DNA of 6,367 nucleotides, from positions 1 to 6,367 of the forward strand of contig SBFL01000202.1 of NCBI GenBank assembly GCA_006227965.1, read 5' to 3'. Position 1 is the stretch's first letter. Every line of letters begins with the position of its first letter. Below, in pieces: positions 1 through 6,367 of this stretch. This stretch comes from Bacteroidota bacterium (GTDB lineage: Bacteria; Bacteroidota; Bacteroidia; Flavobacteriales; Flavobacteriaceae). A program made the position numbers and the translations under genes. The notes under the pieces are model-generated. The model was not told the DNA's origin and did no database searches. It saw only the letters and a program-made list of their open reading frames with translations.

Positions 1-98
1 CGGGCAGTTTCGAGGGATTCTTCCCACCCGGGCAATCCTTGTTTTCCCGGTTCTTAGGGTGCTTACCGCAGCTGACGTGAACAAAAATTATCAACAAA
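1..98. other. Upstream flank with no supportable gene
   Basis: I see no gene here. On the + strand the three frames close at stops at 55-57, 114-116 and 78-80, and none of the short peptides resembles a family I know. On the - strand one frame stays open to the window edge but has no convincing start codon. Roughly the first 80 bases are GC-rich like the coding DNA downstream, so this could be the tail of a neighbouring gene cut by the window edge. From about 80 onward the sequence becomes AT-rich, marking the regulatory region of mraZ. Confidence 0.4.
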
Positions 99-128
99 GT
101 GGGAATTTGTGGTAAAATGTGGTAATAA
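99..128 (+). promoter_or_regulatory. Probable MraZ operator: three 10-bp direct repeats
   Basis: Three consecutive 10-bp units read GTGGGAATTT (99-108), GTGGTAAAAT (109-118) and GTGGTAATAA (119-128). The conserved core GTGG(G/T)A recurs exactly once per helical turn. MraZ proteins characterised in Escherichia coli and Mycoplasma bind tandem GTG-containing repeats of about this spacing just upstream of mraZ; the E. coli sites have TGGG cores separated by about one helical turn. The position directly before mraZ and over the promoter's -33 region fits autorepression. The repeats are seen directly; binding by the MraZ encoded here is inferred. Confidence 0.8.
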
Positions 129-134
129 TTTCTA

Positions 135-142
135 TATATTTG
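135..142 (+). promoter_or_regulatory. Bacteroidota-type -7 promoter box of the dcw operon
   Basis: TATATTTG matches the Bacteroidota housekeeping -7 consensus TAnnTTTG exactly. The best -33 candidate, TTTG at 106-109, lies 25 bp upstream. That is a little longer than the usual roughly 17-23 bp spacing, and it falls inside the MraZ repeat array. Transcription would start near 146-150, leaving a leader of only about 25 nt before the GTG of mraZ. The operator would cover the -33 zone, so bound MraZ could block sigma factor access. The start site is inferred. Confidence 0.6.
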
Positions 143-172
143 AGTTCATAAAATAAATCAACCAACTTTTTT

Positions 173-637
173 GTGACCTCTTTTATAGGTACATACGAAT
201 GCAAAGCCGATGCAAAGGGGCGTGTTATGATCCCTGTTGCCCTGAAGAACCAGATGGTCCCTATTCTCAGTCAGGGTTTTGTCATCAAACGTTCGGTTTT
301 CCAGCCGTGCCTGGAGCTCTATCCCATGTCTGAGTGGAATGAGCTCATGCAGAAAATGAACCGGAAAAACCGCTTCAAAAAGAAGAACAATGACTTTATC
401 CGCCGTTTTACGGCAGGGGTCAAGCTGGTTGAAATCGATGGGAACGGCAGATTGCTGATCCCGAAAAATCTGATGGCAGTCGCCGGAATCGAAAGGGAGG
501 TCGTACTTAGTTCGGCTATCAATATCATCGAGATCTGGGACAAGGATGCCTATGAGACCATCCTGGAAGAAACTGCGGCCGATTTTGCGGACCTGGCTGA
601 AGAGGTGATGGGGGATGACGGGGATGAACTATCATAA
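173..637 (+). CDS. mraZ: Transcriptional regulator MraZ
   Basis: MraZ is a DNA-binding regulator of the dcw cluster, usually a repressor of its own operon, acting in the nucleoid as a ring-shaped oligomer. The 154-residue product is close to the usual family length and shows the two SpoVT/AbrB-like halves, each with the DxxxR signature: D13-A-K-G-R17 in the N-terminal half (about residues 5-50) and D89-G-N-G-R93 in the second (about 80-125). A basic linker rich in Lys and Arg lies at 61-78, and the tail is acidic. The start is GTG at 173: the frame has a stop at 149-151 and no ATG or GTG between. Six T residues precede it, so there is no Shine-Dalgarno sequence. The operator at 99-128 suggests autoregulation. 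The 3' end overlaps rsmH by 23 nt. Confidence 0.95.
   Translation: MTSFIGTYECKADAKGRVMIPVALKNQMVPILSQGFVIKRSVFQPCLELYPMSEWNELMQKMNRKNRFKKKNNDFIRRFTAGVKLVEIDGNGRLLIPKNLMAVAGIEREVVLSSAINIIEIWDKDAYETILEETAADFADLAEEVMGDDGDELS
601..607 (+). promoter_or_regulatory. Likely ribosome binding site for rsmH
   Basis: AGAGGTG inside the end of mraZ resembles a Shine-Dalgarno sequence and sits 7 nt before the ATG at 615. It is about 16 nt from the alternative ATG at 624. The spacing therefore favours the 615 start. Bacteroidota ribosomes depend weakly on such sites, so this is supportive only. Confidence 0.4.
611..628 (+). repeat. 9-bp tandem repeat spanning the rsmH start
   Basis: GGGGATGAC (611-619) is followed directly by GGGGATGAA (620-628). 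The unit is three codons long, so it keeps both overlapping frames: in mraZ it encodes Gly-Asp-Asp then Gly-Asp-Glu, and in rsmH each copy supplies an ATG (615 and 624). It looks like a small duplication that created a second possible start codon. Confidence 0.75.
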
Positions 638-1541
638 CCCTGTACTGCTGAAAGAGTCCGTAGACGGACTAGCCCTTCGCAAGGATGGAATTTATGTTGA
701 TGTCACCTTCGGAGGAGGGGGGCACAGCAGGGAGATTTTAAAAAGACTGGGCCCTGAAGGAAGGTTGTTCGCCTTTGACCAGGATGCAGAGGCCCTGGAA
801 AACAAGCCGGAGGATGGGCGATTTCAGTTGATCAACGCCAATTTCAGGTTTGTAAAACAGTATTTGAAGTTCTATGGCATTCTGAAAGTTGATGGAATCC
901 TTGGGGATTTCGGGGTTTCCTCCCATCAGTTTGACAGGGCGGAGCGCGGGTTTTCAACGCGTCTGGATGCGGCCCTGGATATGCGGATGGACCAAAAAGG
1001 ATCCTTGTCTGCCAGGGAAGTAGTGAACTCATATAGCTTGGAACGCCTCAGCGAGGTTTTGTTCAGGTTTGGGGAACTCAAGCGGGCAGGGGTTATTTCC
1101 CGGGCCATTTTACAGGCAAGGGAGCGAAAACCTATCGAAACCACAGGCGAACTAAACGAGGTGATACGCCCTTTTTTGCAGCGCGGCAAAGAAAACAAAG
1201 GGCTGGCACAAGCGTATCAGGCCATCCGGATGGAGGTCAATCAGGAACTGGAAGCTCTCCGGGAATTGCTACTTCAATCCGTGGACCTGTTAAAGCCCGG
1301 GGGGCGCCTTAGTTTGATTAGCTACCACTCCCTGGAGGACAGGCTGGTCAAACGTTTTTTTCGCAGCGGGAAGTTTGAAGGGGAAATCGAGAAGGATTTT
1401 TACGGTAATCCACTGGTCCCTTTCAGGAGTGTGGGAAAACTGGTGGTTCCGTCAGCGGAAGAGATTAGCGCGAATCCCAGGGCTAGAAGCGCCAGGCTTC
1501 GGGTGGCAGAACGAATTGAAATTGAAAAAAGGAATAAATAG
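615..1541 (+). CDS. rsmH: 16S rRNA (cytosine(1402)-N(4))-methyltransferase RsmH
   Basis: RsmH (MraW) uses S-adenosylmethionine to methylate N4 of C1402 in the 16S rRNA decoding centre, in the cytoplasm. The product of 308 residues is near the E. coli length of 313. Visible family blocks are the N-terminal YHNPVLL (6-12), the SAM-binding glycine loop GGGGHS (33-38), the acidic FDQD (54-57) ending strand 2, DFGVSSHQFD (98-107), LDMRMD (121-126), QAIRMEVNQEL (202-212) and the C-terminal SYHSLEDR (236-243). The start could be ATG 615 or ATG 624. Homologues usually begin just before YHNPVLL, which fits 624, while the upstream AGAGGTG favours 615. The gene overlaps mraZ and ends 3 nt before the FtsL-like gene, as in most dcw clusters. 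Confidence 0.96.
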   Translation: MTGMNYHNPVLLKESVDGLALRKDGIYVDVTFGGGGHSREILKRLGPEGRLFAFDQDAEALENKPEDGRFQLINANFRFVKQYLKFYGILKVDGILGDFGVSSHQFDRAERGFSTRLDAALDMRMDQKGSLSAREVVNSYSLERLSEVLFRFGELKRAGVISRAILQARERKPIETTGELNEVIRPFLQRGKENKGLAQAYQAIRMEVNQELEALRELLLQSVDLLKPGGRLSLISYHSLEDRLVKRFFRSGKFEGEIEKDFYGNPLVPFRSVGKLVVPSAEEISANPRARSARLRVAERIEIEKRNK

Positions 1542-1544
1542 AAT

Positions 1545-1868
1545 ATGAAAAAAGGATTGGTGGCATTGTTGAAAGGAACCTTTTTGGTTAGTGGGACTGC
1601 TCCCAAAAATTGGTTGTTTATCGTCTTTGCCTCCCTTCTGGCAACCATAATGATTGCCAGCTCCCATTCAGCCGACAGGAAGGTACATGAAATTGCAGCT
1701 TTAAACGAAGAGGTCAAGCAGCTCAGGAGTGAATTTGTAGAGATCCGCTCCAGGGCCCAGCGGCTCAAACTGGAATCCACCATCCGTGAATCCGTCATTG
1801 AAGTCGGTTTGCTTCCGACAGAGACACCGCCTGTAAAAATAATCGTTTCCAAAACCGAGCAGTACTAG
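1545..1868 (+). CDS. ftsL: FtsL-like cell division membrane protein
   Basis: This 107-residue protein has the FtsL layout: a short cytoplasmic N-terminus with Lys residues (1-21), one hydrophobic segment (about N22-S40), then a periplasmic helix rich in Glu, Lys, Arg and Leu with heptad-like spacing (I50, L53, V57, L60, F64, I67), typical of a coiled coil. It ends in a short Pro-containing tail. FtsL proteins form a complex with FtsB and FtsQ that activates septal peptidoglycan synthesis by FtsW-FtsI. Sequence similarity to proteobacterial FtsL is slight; the call rests on topology, size and the position between rsmH and the ftsI gene, where Bacteroidota carry a divergent FtsL family. The ATG is 3 nt after the rsmH stop, with AAAAAAGGA (1525-1533) as a distant purine-rich site. 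The stop shares one base with the next start (TAGTG). Confidence 0.82.
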   Translation: MKKGLVALLKGTFLVSGTAPKNWLFIVFASLLATIMIASSHSADRKVHEIAALNEEVKQLRSEFVEIRSRAQRLKLESTIRESVIEVGLLPTETPPVKIIVSKTEQY

Positions 1869-3874
1869 TGTCAGCCACCCCAAAACATATACTGATACGA
1901 CTATACCTGGTCTCAGGGGGTATGTTCCTGTTTGCCATGGCCGTAATGGTGAAGCTGGTGAATATACAGACCGTGGACGGCGATAAATACAGGGAATTGG
2001 CCATGCAGCGTACCGAAAAGATGTTCACCATCGAACCGAACCGTGGTAACCTGTATTCCGATGATGGCAGTCTGCTGGCAACCTCCGTCTCCAAATACAC
2101 CATTCGTTTTGATGCCGTAACGGTTTCTGCTGCTGATTTTGAGGCCGGGGTCGGGCCGCTTTCCAGGGAACTGGGCAGGTTGCTGGACAAGCCGGCAGCC
2201 CACTATGAAAATGTACTCCGTAAGGCCAGGGCCACCAAAAACCGGTATGCACTCATAGCCCGCAACCTGGATTATTCCAAGTACATGGCAGTTAAGGAAT
2301 TCCCGCTTTTTGAGAAAGGCCCTTACAAGGGGGGTATGATCGTCGAACAGCAAACCGTAAGGGAACACCCCCTGGGAAAAATTGCGGAACGCAGCGTTGG
2401 CTATGAACGGTATGACGAGAATGGCTATGCCACCCGTGTGGGATTGGAAGGGGCCTTTGGCCGCTATCTGAGGGGCATTGAGGGAAAAAGGCTTAAGCAA
2501 AAGATCGCCAAGGGGCAATGGAAACCCATTGGACTGGACAACATAATAGAACCTCAGGACGGGTATGATGTGATCTCCACCATAGATATCAACATTCAGG
2601 ACATTGCCCACCACGCGCTTCTTAGACAGCTGGAACACTACAAGGCCGAGCACGGGACCGTGATTGTGATGGAAACCCGAACCGGGGAAATAAAGGCCAT
2701 CAGCAATTTGGGTCGCACGGAAGAGGACACCTATTACGAACGGCTGAATTACGCCATAGGAGAGTCCCATGAGCCAGGTTCCACCTTTAAACTTATGTCC
2801 CTGGTCGCAGCCCTGGAGGACGGGGTTGTGGATACCAGTACCGTGATAGATACCGAAAAGGGTTACTGGAGGATCTATGACCGGGTCGTTCGCGATTCCC
2901 GTCTGGGCGGCTATGGAAAAATAAGTGTTGGGAGGGCTTTTGAGGTTTCCTCCAATACGGCCTTTGCCAAGATAATCCACGAAAACTACAAGGAGCGGCC
3001 TGAAGAATTTGTAAACAGGCTCAGGAGCATGAACCTTCACCAGGAACTGGGCATGCCGATAAAGGGAGAAGGCAAGCCGGTACTTCGAAGCCCGGGAGAT
3101 AAGGGCTGGTCCGGGATCTCCCTGGCCTGGATGTCCCATGGGTATGAGGTATCCCTTACCCCGTTGCAGACACTGGCATTCTACAACGCCATTGCCAACG
3201 GAGGGGAATTGCTGCGTCCCCGGCTGATTGAAGAAGTCCGCGAATGGAACCGGACGGTACAGCGCTTCGATAAGGAAGTGCTCAACCCTGCCATATGCTC
3301 TCCTGAAACCGTAAGAAAAGTGCAGCAGCTGCTGCGGAATGTGGTGGCCGAGGAGCACGGTACCGGCCACCGGCTGGATTCCCCTTACCTGACCCTTGCG
3401 GGCAAAACGGGGACGGCCCAGAAGAATTACGCTTCCCGGGATCCGGAAAAACTGGGGTACATCTCAACCTTTGCCGGGTATTTCCCGGCTGAGGATCCGC
3501 AGTATTCCTGCATTGTGGTTATTCATGAACCCGACAAGAGTGTCGGGTACTATGGAGCCGATGTGGCAGGTCCGGTCTTCAAGTCCGTGGCAAGCAAGAT
3601 CATTTCAAACAAGCCCCTGGAATCTAAAATCGCCTCCCTGGAAGTGGAAACCTCCCACCTTAAACAGGCCTATGAGTCTTATTTCTCCGTAGCCCGTCAA
3701 AACATGGAAAAACTTCCTGATTTGAGGGGGATGAGCGGGATGGACGCTGTATCCCTTCTGGAGAATCTCGGGCTACAGGTCGAGGTGCGCGGGAACGGGA
3801 AGGTGAAAAAACAATCGGTTTCCCAGGGTACCGATATCAGGGCAGTGAAAAAAATAATTCTGGAACTCTCATGA
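1868..3874 (+). CDS. ftsI: Class B penicillin-binding protein FtsI/PBP3 with PASTA domain
   Basis: This is a septal peptidoglycan DD-transpeptidase, anchored in the inner membrane with its catalytic domain in the periplasm. The 668-residue product has a hydrophobic anchor at about 9-30 and a PBP dimer/pedestal region at about 55-210 that begins with the typical R59-G-N segment. The transpeptidase domain (about 255-575) carries all three active-site motifs: S305-T-F-K308 with nucleophile Ser305, S361-S-N363, and K513-T-G515 followed by TAQ. A single PASTA domain fills about 616-668; such domains bind peptidoglycan or beta-lactams in other PBPs. Some databases label such proteins SpoVD-like because of the PASTA end, but the dcw position supports FtsI. 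The GTG start overlaps the ftsL stop by 1 nt, and the stop overlaps murE by 4 nt, so coupled translation is likely. Confidence 0.95.
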   Translation: MSATPKHILIRLYLVSGGMFLFAMAVMVKLVNIQTVDGDKYRELAMQRTEKMFTIEPNRGNLYSDDGSLLATSVSKYTIRFDAVTVSAADFEAGVGPLSRELGRLLDKPAAHYENVLRKARATKNRYALIARNLDYSKYMAVKEFPLFEKGPYKGGMIVEQQTVREHPLGKIAERSVGYERYDENGYATRVGLEGAFGRYLRGIEGKRLKQKIAKGQWKPIGLDNIIEPQDGYDVISTIDINIQDIAHHALLRQLEHYKAEHGTVIVMETRTGEIKAISNLGRTEEDTYYERLNYAIGESHEPGSTFKLMSLVAALEDGVVDTSTVIDTEKGYWRIYDRVVRDSRLGGYGKISVGRAFEVSSNTAFAKIIHENYKERPEEFVNRLRSMNLHQELGMPIKGEGKPVLRSPGDKGWSGISLAWMSHGYEVSLTPLQTLAFYNAIANGGELLRPRLIEEVREWNRTVQRFDKEVLNPAICSPETVRKVQQLLRNVVAEEHGTGHRLDSPYLTLAGKTGTAQKNYASRDPEKLGYISTFAGYFPAEDPQYSCIVVIHEPDKSVGYYGADVAGPVFKSVASKIISNKPLESKIASLEVETSHLKQAYESYFSVARQNMEKLPDLRGMSGMDAVSLLENLGLQVEVRGNGKVKKQSVSQGTDIRAVKKIILELS

Positions 3875-5340
3875 AACAGCTCAAGGACCTGTTATTCGGA
3901 GTATCCCTCAAGGCCGTAAGCGGTACAACGGCCATTGAGGTGTCTGAGCTGTGCTTCGATTCCAGAAAGGCAACGAGCCTGGACGTTTTCATCGCCATCA
4001 GGGGTACGCAGGCAGACGGACACGGCTTTATCGAGAAGGCCCTTGGACAGGGCGCTATTGCGGTGATCTGCGAGGCCCTTCCTGAGAACCTGAAGGATGG
4101 GGTGACCTATGTTGAAGTGGAAGACAGCCAGAAAGCACTGGCCATTATGGCTGCCAACTTTTATGAAAATCCCTCCAGAAACCTCAGACTGGTAGGGGTA
4201 ACAGGGACCAATGGAAAGACCACCATCTGCAGTTTATTGTATCAACTGTTTAAAGCAGCAGGATACAAGGTGGGACTGCTCAGCACGATCCGGATCCTGG
4301 TCGATGAGGAGGAATATGAGACCCGACTGACAACACCCGACGCCCTGACCATCAACAGGCACCTTGCCCTGATGAATGAAGCTGGAGTTGAATATTGTTT
4401 TATGGAAGTGAGTTCCCACGGCATTGCCCAGGGCAGATCTGAGGGATTGCATTTCCAGGGGGCCGTATTCACCAACCTCACCCACGACCACCTGGACTAC
4501 CACGAGACCTTTGAGGAATACAGGAATACAAAGAAAAAACTCTTTGACAGCCTCCCCAAATCAGCATTTGCCCTTACCAATGCCGATGACCGGAACGGAC
4601 TGTTCATGATCCAGAATACACGGGCCCGCAAGTTTACCTATGCCCTGAAATCCTATGCGGATTTCCGGGCCCAGATCCTCGAACAACAAATGGATGGCCA
4701 GCTTCTGAAGATTGCCGATCAGGAGGTCTGGACAAAGCTTATCGGGGAATTCAACGCCTATAACCTGCTTGCCATTTATGCCGTGGCATCCCTGTTGGGA
4801 CTGGAAACCCTGGAGACCCTGCAGGGCTTGAGCAAATTGAAAACCGTAGATGGGAGGTTTCAGTATTACGTCTCAAAAAAACGCATAACAGCTATTGTTG
4901 ATTATGCCCATACGCCGGACGCTATTAAAAATGTATTGAGTACAATCAATGCATTGAGGACTGGAAATGAGAACGTCATCACCGTTGTGGGGTGTGGTGG
5001 TGATCGTGACAAGTCTAAGCGTCCGGTCATGGGGCATATCGCTTCAGAAATGAGCAACACCGCCATTTTCACCTCGGACAACCCCCGTTCTGAAGAACCC
5101 GGGGCGATCATCAGGGAGATGGAAGGCGGGGTGGAACCCCAGAATGCACGTAAGGTCATCTCGATCGAAGACCGCAGACAGGCCATTCGCACGGCCTGTA
5201 AGCTTGCCGATCCCGGAGATTTTATCCTGGTGGCCGGAAAGGGTCATGAAACCTATCAGGAGATTCGTGGGGTACGCACGGACTTCAACGATTACGAAAT
5301 AGTCAAAGAGGAATTGGAAAAACAGGAAGCAAACGCCTGA
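3871..5340 (+). CDS. murE: UDP-MurNAc-tripeptide ligase MurE (meso-diaminopimelate type)
   Basis: MurE is a cytoplasmic ATP-dependent ligase that adds the third stem residue to UDP-MurNAc-L-Ala-D-Glu. The 489-residue product has the three Mur ligase domains: a UDP-substrate N-terminal domain (about 20-97), a central ATPase domain with P-loop TGTNGKTT (111-118), and a C-terminal domain from about 327. Lys221 in the Y-x3-K context (Y217) aligns with the carbamylated lysine (Lys224) of E. coli MurE. DNPR (403-406) together with G456 and E460 in GKGHE is the pattern of enzymes that use meso-diaminopimelate rather than lysine, as expected for Bacteroidota. The ATG lies in ATGA, overlapping the ftsI stop. 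Length and motifs are complete, with no sign of damage. Confidence 0.97.
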   Translation: MKQLKDLLFGVSLKAVSGTTAIEVSELCFDSRKATSLDVFIAIRGTQADGHGFIEKALGQGAIAVICEALPENLKDGVTYVEVEDSQKALAIMAANFYENPSRNLRLVGVTGTNGKTTICSLLYQLFKAAGYKVGLLSTIRILVDEEEYETRLTTPDALTINRHLALMNEAGVEYCFMEVSSHGIAQGRSEGLHFQGAVFTNLTHDHLDYHETFEEYRNTKKKLFDSLPKSAFALTNADDRNGLFMIQNTRARKFTYALKSYADFRAQILEQQMDGQLLKIADQEVWTKLIGEFNAYNLLAIYAVASLLGLETLETLQGLSKLKTVDGRFQYYVSKKRITAIVDYAHTPDAIKNVLSTINALRTGNENVITVVGCGGDRDKSKRPVMGHIASEMSNTAIFTSDNPRSEEPGAIIREMEGGVEPQNARKVISIEDRRQAIRTACKLADPGDFILVAGKGHETYQEIRGVRTDFNDYEIVKEELEKQEANA

Positions 5341-5355
5341 GAAACGGATAAACGC

Positions 5356-5363
5356 AAGAAGGA
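5356..5363 (+). promoter_or_regulatory. Possible ribosome binding site for mraY
   Basis: AAGAAGGA lies in the 26-nt gap after murE and ends 3 nt before the ATG at 5367. It is purine-rich and Shine-Dalgarno-like but closer to the start than usual. The gap contains no hairpin or T-run, so transcription probably continues from murE into mraY. Confidence 0.35.
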
Positions 5364-5366
5364 ACC

Positions 5367-6367
5367 ATGCTGTACTACCTATTCGAGTATTTGGAGAGCG
5401 AATACCAGCTTCCCGGGGCCACCCTCTTCCAGTTTCTCACCTTCCGGGCGGGTATGTCCGTCCTTCTTTCCCTTATCCTCGCCACAGTCTATGGAAAACG
5501 AATTATCCGGCTGCTTCGCAGAAAGCAGGTTGGGGAAACGGTTCGGGATCTCGGACTTGAAGGGCAGACGGAAAAAGAGGGAACCCCCACCATGGGCGGG
5601 ATCATTATCATTCTGGCTACCCTGATACCAACCCTGCTATTTGCACGGCTGGACAACATTTATGTGCTTCTGCTGATCGGCACCATGCTCTGGATGGGGG
5701 TAATAGGCTTTATCGATGATTACATCAAGATCTTCAAAAAGAACAAAAAAGGCCTTCAGGGGCGTTTTAAGGTCCTCGGGCAGGTGGTCCTCGGACTGAT
5801 CGTAGGGGCCACCCTTTACCTTCACCCGCAGGTGACCGTCAAGGAAAAAAACTACTCCATGATCACTCAGCAGTACGAGCTGGAGCAGGTGGAAGGGCAG
5901 GAGGTCAAATCCCTGATGACAAATGTGCCGTTTTTCAAGAACAACCAGCTGGACTATGCAAAATGGGTGTCATGGATCGGGGAGGGAGCCGAGAACTACG
6001 CGTGGATCCTGTTCATCCCCATTGTGATTTTTATCGTGACGGCCGTTTCCAACGGGGCCAATCTGACCGATGGCGTCGACGGGCTTGCGGCCGGATCATC
6101 GGCCATTATCGTCCTGACCCTGGGAATTTTTGCCTGGGTGTCCGGTAATGTGATCTTCTCCGAATACCTGGATATTTTCTTTATCCCACGCGCCGGCGAA
6201 CTGGTAGTATTCATTACGGCCCTGGTGGGAGCCCTGATCGGGTTTCTCTGGTACAACGCATACCCGGCCCAGGTTTTTATGGGAGATACCGGCAGCCTCA
6301 CCATCGGCGGGGTCATCGCAGTGATCGCTCTGATTGTCCGAAAAGAATTACTGATCCCTATCCTGTG
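5367..6367 (+). CDS. mraY: Phospho-N-acetylmuramoyl-pentapeptide transferase MraY (3' end cut by window)
   Basis: MraY transfers phospho-MurNAc-pentapeptide from UDP to undecaprenyl phosphate, making lipid I at the cytoplasmic face of the inner membrane. The frame is open without interruption for 333 codons and runs off the window. Conserved parts are EGTPTMGG (71-78), the Mg-binding aspartate pair D117-D118 in [18 protein letters not shown] (232-241), and MGDTGSL (305-311) with D307, which corresponds to the third catalytic aspartate (Asp267 in E. coli). Several hydrophobic helices are evident, for example about 26-43, 77-93, 98-116, 136-152, 212-228, 243-260 and 278-296. Compared with E. 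coli, about 40 extra residues lie between D118 and D307, mainly a polar loop at about 153-210. The C-terminal part, including the HHH-type motif, is outside the window. The ATG follows murE by 26 nt. Confidence 0.96.
   Translation, partial: MLYYLFEYLESEYQLPGATLFQFLTFRAGMSVLLSLILATVYGKRIIRLLRRKQVGETVRDLGLEGQTEKEGTPTMGGIIIILATLIPTLLFARLDNIYVLLLIGTMLWMGVIGFIDDYIKIFKKNKKGLQGRFKVLGQVVLGLIVGATLYLHPQVTVKEKNYSMITQQYELEQVEGQEVKSLMTNVPFFKNNQLDYAKWVSWIGEGAENYAWILFIPIVIFIVTAVSNGANLTDGVDGLAAGSSAIIVLTLGIFAWVSGNVIFSEYLDIFFIPRAGELVVFITALVGALIGFLWYNAYPAQVFMGDTGSLTIGGVIAVIALIVRKELLIPIL

Noticed and set aside
28..50. Short inverted repeat CCGGG/CCCGG as a possible terminator
   Set aside because: Only a 5-bp stem with a 13-nt loop and no T-run after it; too weak to call.
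1..80. Possible end of an upstream gene on the + strand (frame closing at 78-80) or start of a divergent gene
   Set aside because: The visible peptide is only about 25 residues with no familiar motif, and the - strand frames lack a convincing start codon.
1400..1852. Antisense open frame of 150 codons across the rsmH-ftsL junction
   Set aside because: It runs opposite two well-supported genes, has no recognisable motif, and its hydrophobic stretch is the mirror of the ftsL membrane helix.
1913..3370. Long antisense open frame of 485 codons opposite ftsI
   Set aside because: It lies wholly inside a clear ftsI with all catalytic motifs; its product has no recognisable domain and is rich in residues expected from reading GC-rich coding DNA backwards. 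I regard it as a shadow frame.
5341..5366. Possible internal promoter or terminator between murE and mraY
   Set aside because: The 26 bases have no TAnnTTTG box and no hairpin with a T-run.

Overview
The window is the 5' end of a division and cell wall (dcw) operon from a member of the Bacteroidota, most likely a marine-type Flavobacteriaceae with fairly high GC (Robiginitalea- or Muricauda-like). This assignment is inferred from the gene order, the MraZ, PBP and MraY sequence style, and a TAnnTTTG promoter box. No rRNA or other taxonomic marker is present. All genes are on the + strand and no mobile element, tRNA, rRNA or CRISPR is visible.

Layout: positions 1-98 hold no gene I can support. 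Positions 99-128 carry three direct repeats at an exact 10-bp period (GTGGGAATTT, GTGGTAAAAT, GTGGTAATAA), the expected form of a MraZ operator. A Bacteroidota-type -7 box (TATATTTG, 135-142) follows. Then come mraZ (173-637, GTG start), rsmH/mraW (615-1541), an FtsL-like single-pass membrane protein (1545-1868), the class B penicillin-binding protein FtsI/PBP3 with a C-terminal PASTA domain (1868-3874, GTG start), murE (3871-5340) and mraY (5367 to beyond the window end, 333 codons present).

The genes are packed tightly: 23-nt overlap, 3-nt gap, 1-nt overlap, 4-nt overlap, 26-nt gap. They probably form one transcript with translational coupling. MraZ is the likely repressor of its own operon. 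RsmH methylates 16S rRNA. The FtsL-like protein and FtsI belong to the septal peptidoglycan machinery. MurE adds the third stem-peptide residue (meso-diaminopimelate, judged from its DNPR motif) to the UDP-MurNAc dipeptide. MraY moves the finished precursor onto the lipid carrier to make lipid I. murF does not lie between murE and mraY, a usual Bacteroidota arrangement.

I found no previously undescribed system. The points most worth a second look are the operator/promoter geometry, the mraZ start with a run of T in front of it, and a 9-bp tandem duplication that gives rsmH two in-frame start codons inside the mraZ end.
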